64,000 nt of DNA, from contig JADKJT010000012.1 of NCBI GenBank assembly GCA_016720905.1, positions 1 through 64,000 on the forward strand. The letters run 5' to 3'. The position numbers and the translations under genes were made by a program. Numbering within the stretch: the stretch's first letter is position 1; every line of letters begins with the position of its first letter. The notes beneath the pieces were generated by a model. That model did not search any database. It saw only the letters and a program-made list of their open reading frames with translations, and was not told the DNA's origin. This stretch comes from Gemmatimonadaceae bacterium. Its GTDB lineage: Bacteria; Gemmatimonadota; Gemmatimonadetes; Gemmatimonadales; Gemmatimonadaceae. Below are positions 8,850 to 16,393 of this stretch, one piece after another.

Positions 8850-9839
8850 CTACCTTTTCACACGATCCAACACCTTCTTCATCCGGTCAAAGTCCGCCCT
8901 TCGCTCAACGTCACTTTGGGAGAGCCCCTTTTCGGCTTCTTGTACATAATCCCGGAACGATGGCCCGCCAGCGAGTTTGAAGTTGGGATCGGCACCGTGT
9001 TCAAGCAGCGCCGCACACACGCCCCAACGATTCAATCGTGCTGCCCTCCATAGCGGTGTCATCGGACCAACGGCCTTATCAAACACGGCCGTCGCATTGG
9101 GGTCTGCACCGAACTCCAGCAACGCTCGCACCGCTGCTTCGGGTGTTCCGGTGGCGGCGACGGCCTCAAAAAGAATCGAGTATTCCAGGTGCACCTGGTA
9201 CGCATTGGCATCGGCGCCTTGCTCCAGGAGCAAGCGCAGCAGCTCCACACGACCGCCCTGTGCGGCGCTGAAGTGCGGCGGGACGTCCAGGGCCTTTGTG
9301 CTATCGAATTTTGCTCCAGCGGCCAGCAGCAGTCGGACGCCTTCAAGCTTCTCCTCATCCCGATAGCCGGCATAGGACGCCTCTGAAATCGCGTTGGCCA
9401 GCAACGCGCCCCGCTCATTGAGCCGTTCGACAGGCGATTGCAGCAGGACTTTGAGCTTGTCCAAGTCGCCTCCACGAATGGCCCGGGCAATTTGGTCCCG
9501 CTGCTGATCTTCGAAAATGGGCTGGGCATCTTCCATCTTGTACCGCGCCTCATTCCGCGCAATACGCTGCTTCTCTTGCCACACTGGCCAGATCTGAAAG
9601 AACAGAATTGGCAGGGCGACCAACCCCAACGCCACGTACTTCGTCCAATTGAAGGGCAAGACGTTCAGCCCGACCAACACGACCACCGCAATGAACGCCA
9701 ACACAAAGAAGGCTTGCCCAAACCCCCGGGTTGCCGCATCGCCACCTTTCGCAGGGGACAGGGCCTCGGCGCCCGCAACCAGGCAGATGATTCCGACGGC
9801 CACCCAATTGAGGACGGCGACGATTTTGGCAGGACTCAT
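8850..9839 (-). CDS. Membrane-anchored ankyrin-repeat protein
   Basis: The 329-residue product has three N-terminal transmembrane segments (residues about 5-25, 42-60 and 66-85) and then a cytosolic or periplasmic helical region with ankyrin repeats: LEGVRLLLAAGAKFD, GRVELLRLLLEQGADANAY, EAAVRALLEFGADPNAT and TPLWRAARLNRWGVCAALLEHGADPN. It begins 27 bases after the stop of the BlaR1/TonB-type gene on the same strand, so the three genes 11890-8850 form a likely operon. Its role in that operon is unknown; it may be a target or modulator of the M56 sensor. Confidence 0.75.
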   Translation of the reverse strand: MSPAKIVAVLNWVAVGIICLVAGAEALSPAKGGDAATRGFGQAFFVLAFIAVVVLVGLNVLPFNWTKYVALGLVALPILFFQIWPVWQEKQRIARNEARYKMEDAQPIFEDQQRDQIARAIRGGDLDKLKVLLQSPVERLNERGALLANAISEASYAGYRDEEKLEGVRLLLAAGAKFDSTKALDVPPHFSAAQGGRVELLRLLLEQGADANAYQVHLEYSILFEAVAATGTPEAAVRALLEFGADPNATAVFDKAVGPMTPLWRAARLNRWGVCAALLEHGADPNFKLAGGPSFRDYVQEAEKGLSQSDVERRADFDRMKKVLDRVKR

Positions 9840-9866
9840 GGGCGTTCGGGGAAAACGGTTGGCGGT

Positions 9867-11528
9867 TCAGCGCGAAAGCGAGAATTCGAACGGGGCTTGC
9901 ATCAGTTGTTTCACCCGTTTGCCACCAATCATGGCCGGCTCAAAGCGCATGTCGGCGAGCGCCGCGCGCACGGCGTCGGTGAAGCCCTGATGATCCGATT
10001 TGACGGCCTTGAACGTGGACATGTCCGGCACGCCGTCAGCATCAACGACAAACTGCGCGAGCACACGACCTTCGATCTTGCTGTTGCGCAGCTCCTCCGG
10101 ATATCGCGGTCCTTTCACGCCCGGTCGCGCTTGCGCGGGCTTCTCGACCTGAAAATCGAAGTATGGCAGCGACGAATTCGTGGGAATTGGCTTGACCGTT
10201 GACTCGTTGGCAGGCGTCGGTCCGGCAAGTGAAAATGCGAACGGCATGGACACCAGTTGGCGGACATCGCGCCCATTCACGCGTGCGGCGGTGTAGCGCA
10301 TCTCGGCCAGCGACGCTTTTACGGCGGCGCCGAACGCTGCGCGTGCCTCCGTCTGGTCCGCCCCTTCGCTGGTGGTCACACGCACAATCTTCAGTGTCGC
10401 CGTATCCACCGTGCCATCGGCGTTCACGACAAACTGCGCAAACACGTTCGCCGTGACGCCGGCCGCGCGCATGGACTCGGGGTAGCGCGGGCCGCGACTC
10501 CCCGGCAGCAACACGGCCTCCTGTCGCTGGTCGGCTTCCGGCGTCACCGTCGCGGTGGCGGCCGACGACGTCGGCGTTGTGGCAACGCGGGCCGTGGTCG
10601 GTGGTTCAACCGGCGACGGCGCCGTCAGGTTCGAAGACACGCGCGGCGAACACGCCGCGGCAATGGCAAGCGTACCAGTGGCGGCGGCCGCGAGGGCGTG
10701 CCATACACGGAAACGAATCACAGTGGTCTGCATGGCTTGAATTCTCCGCTGAAGTTGGGCGGCGGTCGGTGAAAGTGTGGGTACGTAACGCGCGGTGCCG
10801 TGGCGGTGCGCAATGAGCAGGAGCAGTCGGGCGTAGGGCGCGGGATCGGCACCCCTGAGCGTGCGGGTATCGCAGTCAATTTCCATGGCGAGACGAAAGC
10901 GCGAGGCCAACCACCAGAGGGCGGTATTCCACGGCATCAGAGCCGTTGACAACACACCCAGCCACACCACGCGCGAATCGCCGGCGCGACAATGCTCCTG
11001 TTCGTGCGTGAGCACCAGCGCCCTCAGCGATGGGTCAAGCTCAAGCAGCCACGTCGGGACAATCACCCGTGGCGTGATAACACCGATGGCCGCAGGTCCA
11101 AGGGCATCGTGCACCAACACCGGCGCCCCGTCAATGTCGGCGCGGCGCGCCTCACGTTGCACGCGGCGCAGCATGAATGCCGCGCGCACGAGCTGCCACA
11201 GCAACGTGGCCGACGCGACCACCCACAAGGTGAGCAGCACCGGGTCCAGACGTCCCATCGCCGCGGTCCAGTCAAACGATGGCGCGTGAGCGATCGGCAC
11301 GACAGTGTTGCCCAGTCCCTGGACCACCTCGCCCACCGCACCGGTAGGTGGCGCAGACTGCACGAAGAACGGCGCGAGCATCGGCCACCCCACACACGCG
11401 AGGATGGCCAGCATCCACGGCGTTCGGCGCGCCCCGCGTGCGAGGCGCAGCAGATGTTCGGCGGCAAGCGCGGCCAGCGACACGAGCCCGGAGAACACCA
11501 GGGCACCCAGCATCCAGCGCGCGATCAC
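9867..11528 (-). CDS. BlaR1-type M56 metallopeptidase fused to two TonB C-terminal domains
   Basis: The 553-residue product has an M56 (BlaR1/MecR1) membrane peptidase half: hydrophobic segments near residues 1-25, 36-58 and 95-120, the zinc motif HEQEH at 175-179 and a downstream glutamate in AMEIDCD (217). A further hydrophobic segment lies at about 276-293. Instead of a penicillin-binding sensor, the C-terminal part carries two TonB_C-like domains (about 345-440 and 465-553, each with GPRYPE, FVV.ADG and a terminal MPFAFSL or APFEFSL). In BlaR1 systems the peptidase transmits an extracellular signal that inactivates the BlaI repressor. The ATG overlaps the stop of the blaI-like gene by four bases (ATGA), which supports coupled expression. 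The ligand is unknown. Confidence 0.82.
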   Translation of the reverse strand: MIARWMLGALVFSGLVSLAALAAEHLLRLARGARRTPWMLAILACVGWPMLAPFFVQSAPPTGAVGEVVQGLGNTVVPIAHAPSFDWTAAMGRLDPVLLTLWVVASATLLWQLVRAAFMLRRVQREARRADIDGAPVLVHDALGPAAIGVITPRVIVPTWLLELDPSLRALVLTHEQEHCRAGDSRVVWLGVLSTALMPWNTALWWLASRFRLAMEIDCDTRTLRGADPAPYARLLLLIAHRHGTARYVPTLSPTAAQLQRRIQAMQTTVIRFRVWHALAAAATGTLAIAAACSPRVSSNLTAPSPVEPPTTARVATTPTSSAATATVTPEADQRQEAVLLPGSRGPRYPESMRAAGVTANVFAQFVVNADGTVDTATLKIVRVTTSEGADQTEARAAFGAAVKASLAEMRYTAARVNGRDVRQLVSMPFAFSLAGPTPANESTVKPIPTNSSLPYFDFQVEKPAQARPGVKGPRYPEELRNSKIEGRVLAQFVVDADGVPDMSTFKAVKSDHQGFTDAVRAALADMRFEPAMIGGKRVKQLMQAPFEFSLSR

Positions 11529-11890
11529 TTGGCACGCTCCCGGATTACACGCGCCAGCTGTTGGAGCTCCTCGGCCGAGACCCCGTGCTGGTCAACCAGT
11601 TGCGCGAGGAGTGCCTGCGGAGATCCATCGAAGAACTCCGACACCAGGCGCGTGAGCGCTGTGCGTTGCGCGGTGTGCTGCTGGACACGGGGGAAGTAGC
11701 GATGCCCGCGCCCTTCCTCCTCGCGCCGCACGAACCGCTTGGCTTCGAGGTTGCGCATGATGGTCAGCACCGTGGTGTACGCAAGTCCGGCGTCGAGTCG
11801 CTCGCGCACCTCCGCGACCGTCCCCGAACCGATTTCCCACAGTACGGCCATCACTTCAAGTTCGCGCTCACCCAACGTCGCATTGACCAT
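11525..11890 (-). CDS. BlaI/MecI/CopY-family transcriptional repressor
   Basis: The 121-residue product is the usual length for the family. It shows the winged-helix pattern of BlaI: LGERELEVMAVLWEIGSGTVAEVRERLD, AYTTVLTIMRNLEAKRFVRREEEGR and HRYFPRV, followed by a C-terminal dimerisation helix (SEFFDGSPQALLAQLV). It should repress its own operon and be inactivated through the M56 peptidase encoded immediately downstream. Two inverted repeats resembling BlaI-type operators (TACTA/TAGTA half sites) lie within 85 bases upstream of its start. Confidence 0.88.
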   Translation of the reverse strand: MVNATLGERELEVMAVLWEIGSGTVAEVRERLDAGLAYTTVLTIMRNLEAKRFVRREEEGRGHRYFPRVQQHTAQRTALTRLVSEFFDGSPQALLAQLVDQHGVSAEELQQLARVIRERAK

Positions 11891-11915
11891 GACTCCCCCG
11901 CGCTCAGTGGTCTTC

Positions 11916-11933
11916 CTACTAGCCTGATAGTAG
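11916..11933. promoter_or_regulatory. Putative BlaI-type operator 1
   Basis: CTACTA-gcctga-TAGTAG is a perfect 18-bp inverted repeat with a 6-base centre, 26 bases before the repressor start. BlaI/MecI operators have related TACTAnnnnnnTAGTA half sites. Confidence 0.65.
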
Positions 11934-11959
11934 ATACCACCGACGGACCGGGTTTGTCA

Positions 11960-11973
11960 ACTATGCCGATAGT
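11960..11973. promoter_or_regulatory. Putative BlaI-type operator 2
   Basis: ACTAT-gccg-ATAGT is a second perfect inverted repeat, with its centre about 42 bases from the centre of the first. The spacing of about four helical turns would let two dimers bind the same face of the DNA. Confidence 0.55.
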
Positions 11974-12056
11974 AGGTCATGCGGGCCATGCCGCCGACGG
12001 GGCGCGGGAGACGGCGTTGGACGGCGGTCCCGATGCGTCGTGCATTCGAGGCAAGG

Positions 12057-12515
12057 TCACGGCAGCACCGTGAGCGTGATAATCACAACTAACGGCTTCC
12101 GACTCTCAAAGTCCGTGCCGCGCACGGTCAGGCGATGTTCGCCTGGCGTGGCGAGGAGCAGTGTCACCCGGTGCGGGATACGTGACAACGCTTGCGTGCA
12201 TCCCACATTGGTGACGGCCAGCGCCCGATTGTACGGCGTCACGGTGATTCCGCGTCGACCGACTGACACGTCGGTGCGCTCACGACCCCAGCAGCCGTCC
12301 GCGCCGAACGTGTTCACCGTGAGCTCGAACGGCTGCCCTGCGCGCAGTTGCGTCGGTGACAACTCGATGAGCGACAGACTGGAGAACATCGGTGCCAAGA
12401 GTGCCGCACCATCGGCTGGGTTGTCCGGTCCGGTGGCGTCGTGGCACGCAACCGACGCGAGCAGCAACGTCGCGGAGATCGCCCACCGGGCGCGACTAGT
12501 ACGGTTTGAATGCAC
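12057..12515 (-). CDS. Hypothetical lipoprotein
   Basis: The 152-residue product starts at a GTG (12515) with AGGAG nine bases upstream. A signal peptide ends in a lipobox (ASVAC at residues 20-24). The mature part (SLIELSPTQLRAGQPFELTVN and a terminal PLVVIITLTV) looks like a single all-beta, Ig-like or C2-like domain. Two further cysteines (DGCWG, VGCTQ) may form a disulfide. It stands alone between the BlaI operator region and the GH127 gene, on the same strand as the latter. Confidence 0.65.
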   Translation of the reverse strand: MHSNRTSRARWAISATLLLASVACHDATGPDNPADGAALLAPMFSSLSLIELSPTQLRAGQPFELTVNTFGADGCWGRERTDVSVGRRGITVTPYNRALAVTNVGCTQALSRIPHRVTLLLATPGEHRLTVRGTDFESRKPLVVIITLTVLP

Positions 12516-12592
12516 GCGCGGATACTCCTGATGTCGTGGACCCGATGCTCGTCGGTGCGCTGCAATTCATAACCACCGGGAGCAAGCACGCG

Positions 12593-15130
12593 TCACGCCG
12601 GTCGCTCACGAATCCACACAATTGAACTCGCCGTCGGCCCGGCAGGACGTGGTAGCGGTTTGCCGGCCGCGATGGCGGTGGCGGCCGCCGTCGCGACCTC
12701 GATGGCATTGGCCGCCGCGTTCGCGGCCGCCGTCGCCGAGTCTGGCCGTGGCGGTGGCGGCGGCGGTGCCGGATTCCGATTGAACCGGGCGTAGTGCGGA
12801 ATGGCCGTCATGGGCGCTCCGTTCGCGAACGCACCGGTAATAACCGTCACCCCACCCAGCAGATCACCGCGCCACTCTGTGGTGAGTGGTGCGTCGGGCG
12901 CCAGCACCCCGTCAATGTCCTGATCCACCTTCTCGATGTTATACACGAGCGGTCCGTACCGGAGCGCCACGCGGCCGACGTCCGCCTCGATCCTGGCGTC
13001 GGCCCGCACGCGCTGCACCGTCATGGGCAGCGCCAACTCGATCGTGTCGCCCGCGCTCCACCTGCGCGTCACCACCGCATACCCGTTCACCACATTCATC
13101 CGCTCGGCGCGACCATTCACCTTGAGCGACGAGATCCCGTCTGCTTTCGGCGTGGCCGCATACAACGCGCTCGCATCGCGCGTCGGCATGCGGATGTTGA
13201 TCGAAAACCGCGCGGGCACCGTGGGATTCACCGTGATCGCGACGTTGCCGCTCCAGGGGTAGTTCGTGTCCTGCACCATTTCGACATCGGTACCCGCCAC
13301 CTTGTCCACAAGGACTCTGCTTCCCGCAAACAAGTTGACGTGGATCGCCTGCGTATCTTTCGAATACATCCACGTGGGCAGCATGAGCAGCGTGCGCGGA
13401 ATGTTGCCGGTGCAGCACGGAACCCCATGCCAGGCCGAGCGTGGGCCCGTCTGTGCCAGCGGATTGGTATAGAAAAATGCGGTGCCCTCCAGGTCGAGTG
13501 CCCCCAGCAACGCGTTGTAGAGCGTCTGCTCGAAGAGGTCGGCATATTTCGCGTCATGGTACGCGAGATGCAGCTTCCACTGAAAGAAGATCTCGCCGCA
13601 ACTGGAACAGGCTTCGCAGTAGGCATTATTGCGGAGCGAATAGTTGGGCCCGAATCCTTCTGATGTTTCTCCGCTCCCGACACCACCGGTGAGGTAGTAC
13701 TTCTTGTGGGTGATGTTGTCCCAGAGCGACTTGACGGCGCTTTGGTAGTCGACGTCGTGCGTTTCGACGGCCACATCGGCCATCGCCGAATAGTTGTACA
13801 CGGCGCGCACCGCATGGCCCACGGCTTCGTACTGCTGTGTCACCGGTACATGACTCTGGTCGTACTCCGATCCGTTGCCACGACAATCCAGCAGGAACTT
13901 GGCCAGGGCAACGTACCGATCACCTTTGCCACCGCCTTCCACTTCGTTCACAAAACGGCCGAAACGCACGAGCGCCTGCTCCATCTCCTGATGCCCGTCA
14001 AACCATTCCTGCTTGGGAGCGGGGCCGATGTGGTCGGCCCAGCAGTCACAGAGCCTCTTCGCGGCCGTGTACAGTCGGTCATCCTTACGGTCGGTCATCG
14101 AGTAGTGGTTGATTGCCGACTCGATGAAATAGCCCGCCACGTATCCCTCATGGTTGGCTCGCGCCGACGCACTCCAGCGCTGCGTCCAGGGTTGTGACGA
14201 GCCACCCGGAATTCCAGGCCCATCCGGTCGCGGCACATCGCGGAGCGTGAGGGCCGTGTGCAGATACCCATCGGGATGCTGCGCGGCGAGAATGATGGGA
14301 ATCCATTCGTTGAGCGTGGTGCGCATGTGATTCTGCGCGGCGACGATCTCGGTGTCACCCTGCGGATCCACCATCAACGCCAGACTCATCGACTCCACGG
14401 TTTGGTGCACCCACGCGTTCGAAAACACATACCCGCGGTGCGCCGCATGCGGTTCGCCGCGCAGCGCCTTGGCCGCTTCGATGAAGTTGTCCAGGCCGCC
14501 GTCGCCGCGACCGGCGGGAATATCCGTGCGCGTGCACTGCTCGATGCAGTGCGGAATCCATTTCGTGATGAGGATTTTTGTGCGCGCGCTCCACAGCGGG
14601 CTCGTGATCGTGTGACGCGTGGTCACCACCGGCGACAGCTGCTTGACCGGTGGCGGTAGTTCCACCTTCACCGTGAGTGTCGACTCGGCCGTCGTGTCGC
14701 CATTGTTGGCGGTCACTCGCAACACGTAGTCGCCGGCCGCCGAGAAGGTCGCCGTGGTGCTGGCGGCGTTCGGGTCGGCAAAGGTGACCGTGCCCGGACC
14801 TGACACTTTGCTCCATGTGGTTCGTGGCGCCGGACCCGTGGGGGCGGACGCGGCGGCACCTCGTCGTCCACGCCCCGGCCTTGGCGGTGTACCGTACCCT
14901 GCCCATCCGTTCAAGTAGGTTTTTCCGTGTTTCATCACCACCCGATCGACACCGGCAACCGCGTTGACCGGCTCGGTGTTGACCAGTCTGGTAACTTCCG
15001 GCTCGGCGTGTGACGTCAACGCAAACGCCTGACCGATCGGCGTCGCGCTCACGGTCACCAGCACACTGGCCGTGAACCGTTGCAGGAGCTCGCGCCGGGT
15101 GAGATCCTTGCCAGAGTCGTGGTTGCTCAT
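12593..15130 (-). CDS. Tat-exported GH127 glycoside hydrolase (beta-L-arabinofuranosidase-like) with Ig-like domain
   Basis: The 845-residue product has a Tat-type leader (TRRELLQRFTASVLVTV). Residues about 95-160 form an Ig/PKD-like module (WSKVSGPGTVTFADPNA, FSAAGDYVLRVTANNGDT). The rest is a GH127/DUF1680 enzyme: PHCIEQC, YEAVGHAVRAVYNYSAMADVA and the metal/catalytic motifs. YCEAC (Glu506, Cys508) and VPCC (Cys572, Cys573) correspond to the zinc-coordinating Glu and three Cys of HypBA1, whose third cysteine is the nucleophile. It therefore probably removes beta-L-arabinofuranose, or a related sugar, from plant-type polysaccharide outside the cytoplasm. The C-terminus has a low-complexity Pro/Ala stretch. 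It is divergent from the small gene at 15179 with only 48 bases between starts. Confidence 0.82.
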   Translation of the reverse strand: MSNHDSGKDLTRRELLQRFTASVLVTVSATPIGQAFALTSHAEPEVTRLVNTEPVNAVAGVDRVVMKHGKTYLNGWAGYGTPPRPGRGRRGAAASAPTGPAPRTTWSKVSGPGTVTFADPNAASTTATFSAAGDYVLRVTANNGDTTAESTLTVKVELPPPVKQLSPVVTTRHTITSPLWSARTKILITKWIPHCIEQCTRTDIPAGRGDGGLDNFIEAAKALRGEPHAAHRGYVFSNAWVHQTVESMSLALMVDPQGDTEIVAAQNHMRTTLNEWIPIILAAQHPDGYLHTALTLRDVPRPDGPGIPGGSSQPWTQRWSASARANHEGYVAGYFIESAINHYSMTDRKDDRLYTAAKRLCDCWADHIGPAPKQEWFDGHQEMEQALVRFGRFVNEVEGGGKGDRYVALAKFLLDCRGNGSEYDQSHVPVTQQYEAVGHAVRAVYNYSAMADVAVETHDVDYQSAVKSLWDNITHKKYYLTGGVGSGETSEGFGPNYSLRNNAYCEACSSCGEIFFQWKLHLAYHDAKYADLFEQTLYNALLGALDLEGTAFFYTNPLAQTGPRSAWHGVPCCTGNIPRTLLMLPTWMYSKDTQAIHVNLFAGSRVLVDKVAGTDVEMVQDTNYPWSGNVAITVNPTVPARFSINIRMPTRDASALYAATPKADGISSLKVNGRAERMNVVNGYAVVTRRWSAGDTIELALPMTVQRVRADARIEADVGRVALRYGPLVYNIEKVDQDIDGVLAPDAPLTTEWRGDLLGGVTVITGAFANGAPMTAIPHYARFNRNPAPPPPPPRPDSATAAANAAANAIEVATAAATAIAAGKPLPRPAGPTASSIVWIRERPA

Positions 15131-15178
15131 ATCGTTGACTTACGGGCGTGGCGACGGGGCGTCAACCTTTGGGGCATC

Positions 15179-15595
15179 ATGAAACGGATTATTCTTTCGG
15201 TACTCGGTACCCTGCTGTTCGCCGGCGTCGCGCGGGCGCAGTCGCACACCCTGTATGCCGGCGAGTGGAAACTCGCGTTTACCTCGCAAGGCAATTCGGG
15301 CGAACTCACTGCCAAACCCACGCCGTGGATCACCTTCACCGCCACGGTTGTGCAAGTGGACAGCACGCTGGGTGGTGCCATGCGATCGGATGGTCCGAAC
15401 GGACAGTTTGGCTGCCGGCTACGGGCGGGCGCCTGCACGGCCGGGCGCATGCGCCTGTCGTGGGATGAACAGGATTGGCAGGTCTTCGAATTCACCTTGG
15501 ACGCTGGTTCCACCACTACCGGCAAGGGACGCGCGGAAATCCGGTTCCCCGATGGTGGCGTCGACAGGTACACGTTCGTGATCTCGAGACCATGA
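15179..15595 (+). CDS. Small exported hypothetical protein
   Basis: The 138-residue product starts at ATG 15179 with a clear signal peptide (MKRIILSVLGTLLFAGVARAQ). The mature part begins HTLYAGEWKLAFTSQGNSGEL and ends RYTFVISRP; its alternating hydrophobic pattern suggests a small beta-barrel or lipocalin-like fold. Similar short exported proteins occur in this group, but I know no function. It is divergent from the GH127 gene, and the 48-base spacer would have to hold both promoters. Confidence 0.6.
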   Translation: MKRIILSVLGTLLFAGVARAQSHTLYAGEWKLAFTSQGNSGELTAKPTPWITFTATVVQVDSTLGGAMRSDGPNGQFGCRLRAGACTAGRMRLSWDEQDWQVFEFTLDAGSTTTGKGRAEIRFPDGGVDRYTFVISRP

Positions 15596-15606
15596 CATGA
15601 GCACGT

Positions 15607-16330
15607 TTACGGACGAGGGCGCGATGTCGGCACACTCGGCGGCTCGAACAGCCGTTTGTTTGGCGCCTGATCGACGCGCCGGGGTGCGGGCGGTGGCGTC
15701 GCGCCGTGTGCGGCCATCGGGGTGATCCATGATGACAACCACCAGCGAAATTTCTCGTCCTGATGCAGCACCAGAAACCGTGGTCCGGCGCCGGTCATTG
15801 CCGATGCCGTGAAGGGCAACATGGCGCTCTGGATATACTGACCGCGTTCGTCGTAGTAGTCGAGCATACGTCCCTGTCGGTCGGACACAACGCCGAGCAG
15901 CACCACGAAGCCGCCGTCCACGACTGACGCATCAACAACAAACGGCTGCTGCACGTGTGCACGGTCGTCTGGCGTGTCGACGCGGGGGTATGCGTCATCG
16001 ATGGTCGCCTGCGGCAAGGCGCCCGGCGCACGCAGCGGCAAAGGGGGCAATCGCGGGCAATCGCGGCGGCACGCCCGCCCCGGAGGCGGTCGGCGCGCTG
16101 ACAATCAGTACTTCGCGTCCAGTGAGGAGCAGCAGCGCCGCGAGTCGCCGTCGCCAAAGCGCAGGCGCGACGCCGACGGGCCGGTGATCCGATGTCGGCC
16201 AACCAGCCTCGTCGTCGCTGGGGCTGCCGGTCAGTGTGAACGCCTCGAGTATGCGACGGTCACCCAGCTGCCGCACCTGCAGTAGTGTCGACGGCACCGT
16301 CCACAGTCGCGCCACGAGAACGTTCCTCAT
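15607..16330 (-). pseudogene. Beta-propeller-like gene, frameshifted by a 10-bp duplication
   Basis: The first part, from ATG 16330, reads LWTVPSTLLQVRQLGDRRILEAF in one frame. The rest (PFVVDASVVDGGFVVLLGVVSDRQGRMLDYYDE, WLSSWI) continues in another, ending at 15607. The switch falls at a 10-bp direct tandem duplication (16046-16065), and removing one copy joins both frames exactly. The reconstructed product has about 238 residues. It resembles part of a six-bladed beta-propeller protein, but that call is tentative and the N-terminus may be incomplete. The gene lies directly downstream of the broken S8 protease gene on the same strand. Confidence 0.5.
16046..16065. repeat. 10-bp tandem duplication
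   Basis: GGCAATCGCG occurs twice in direct succession. It is out of phase with the codon length and explains the frameshift in the surrounding gene. Confidence 0.85.
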
Positions 16331-16393
16331 GGCGCTACTGCATATCGAGGCGACCGTCGTATCGCTCGCGTGACTGGGGCGCCTGGGCGTTGC

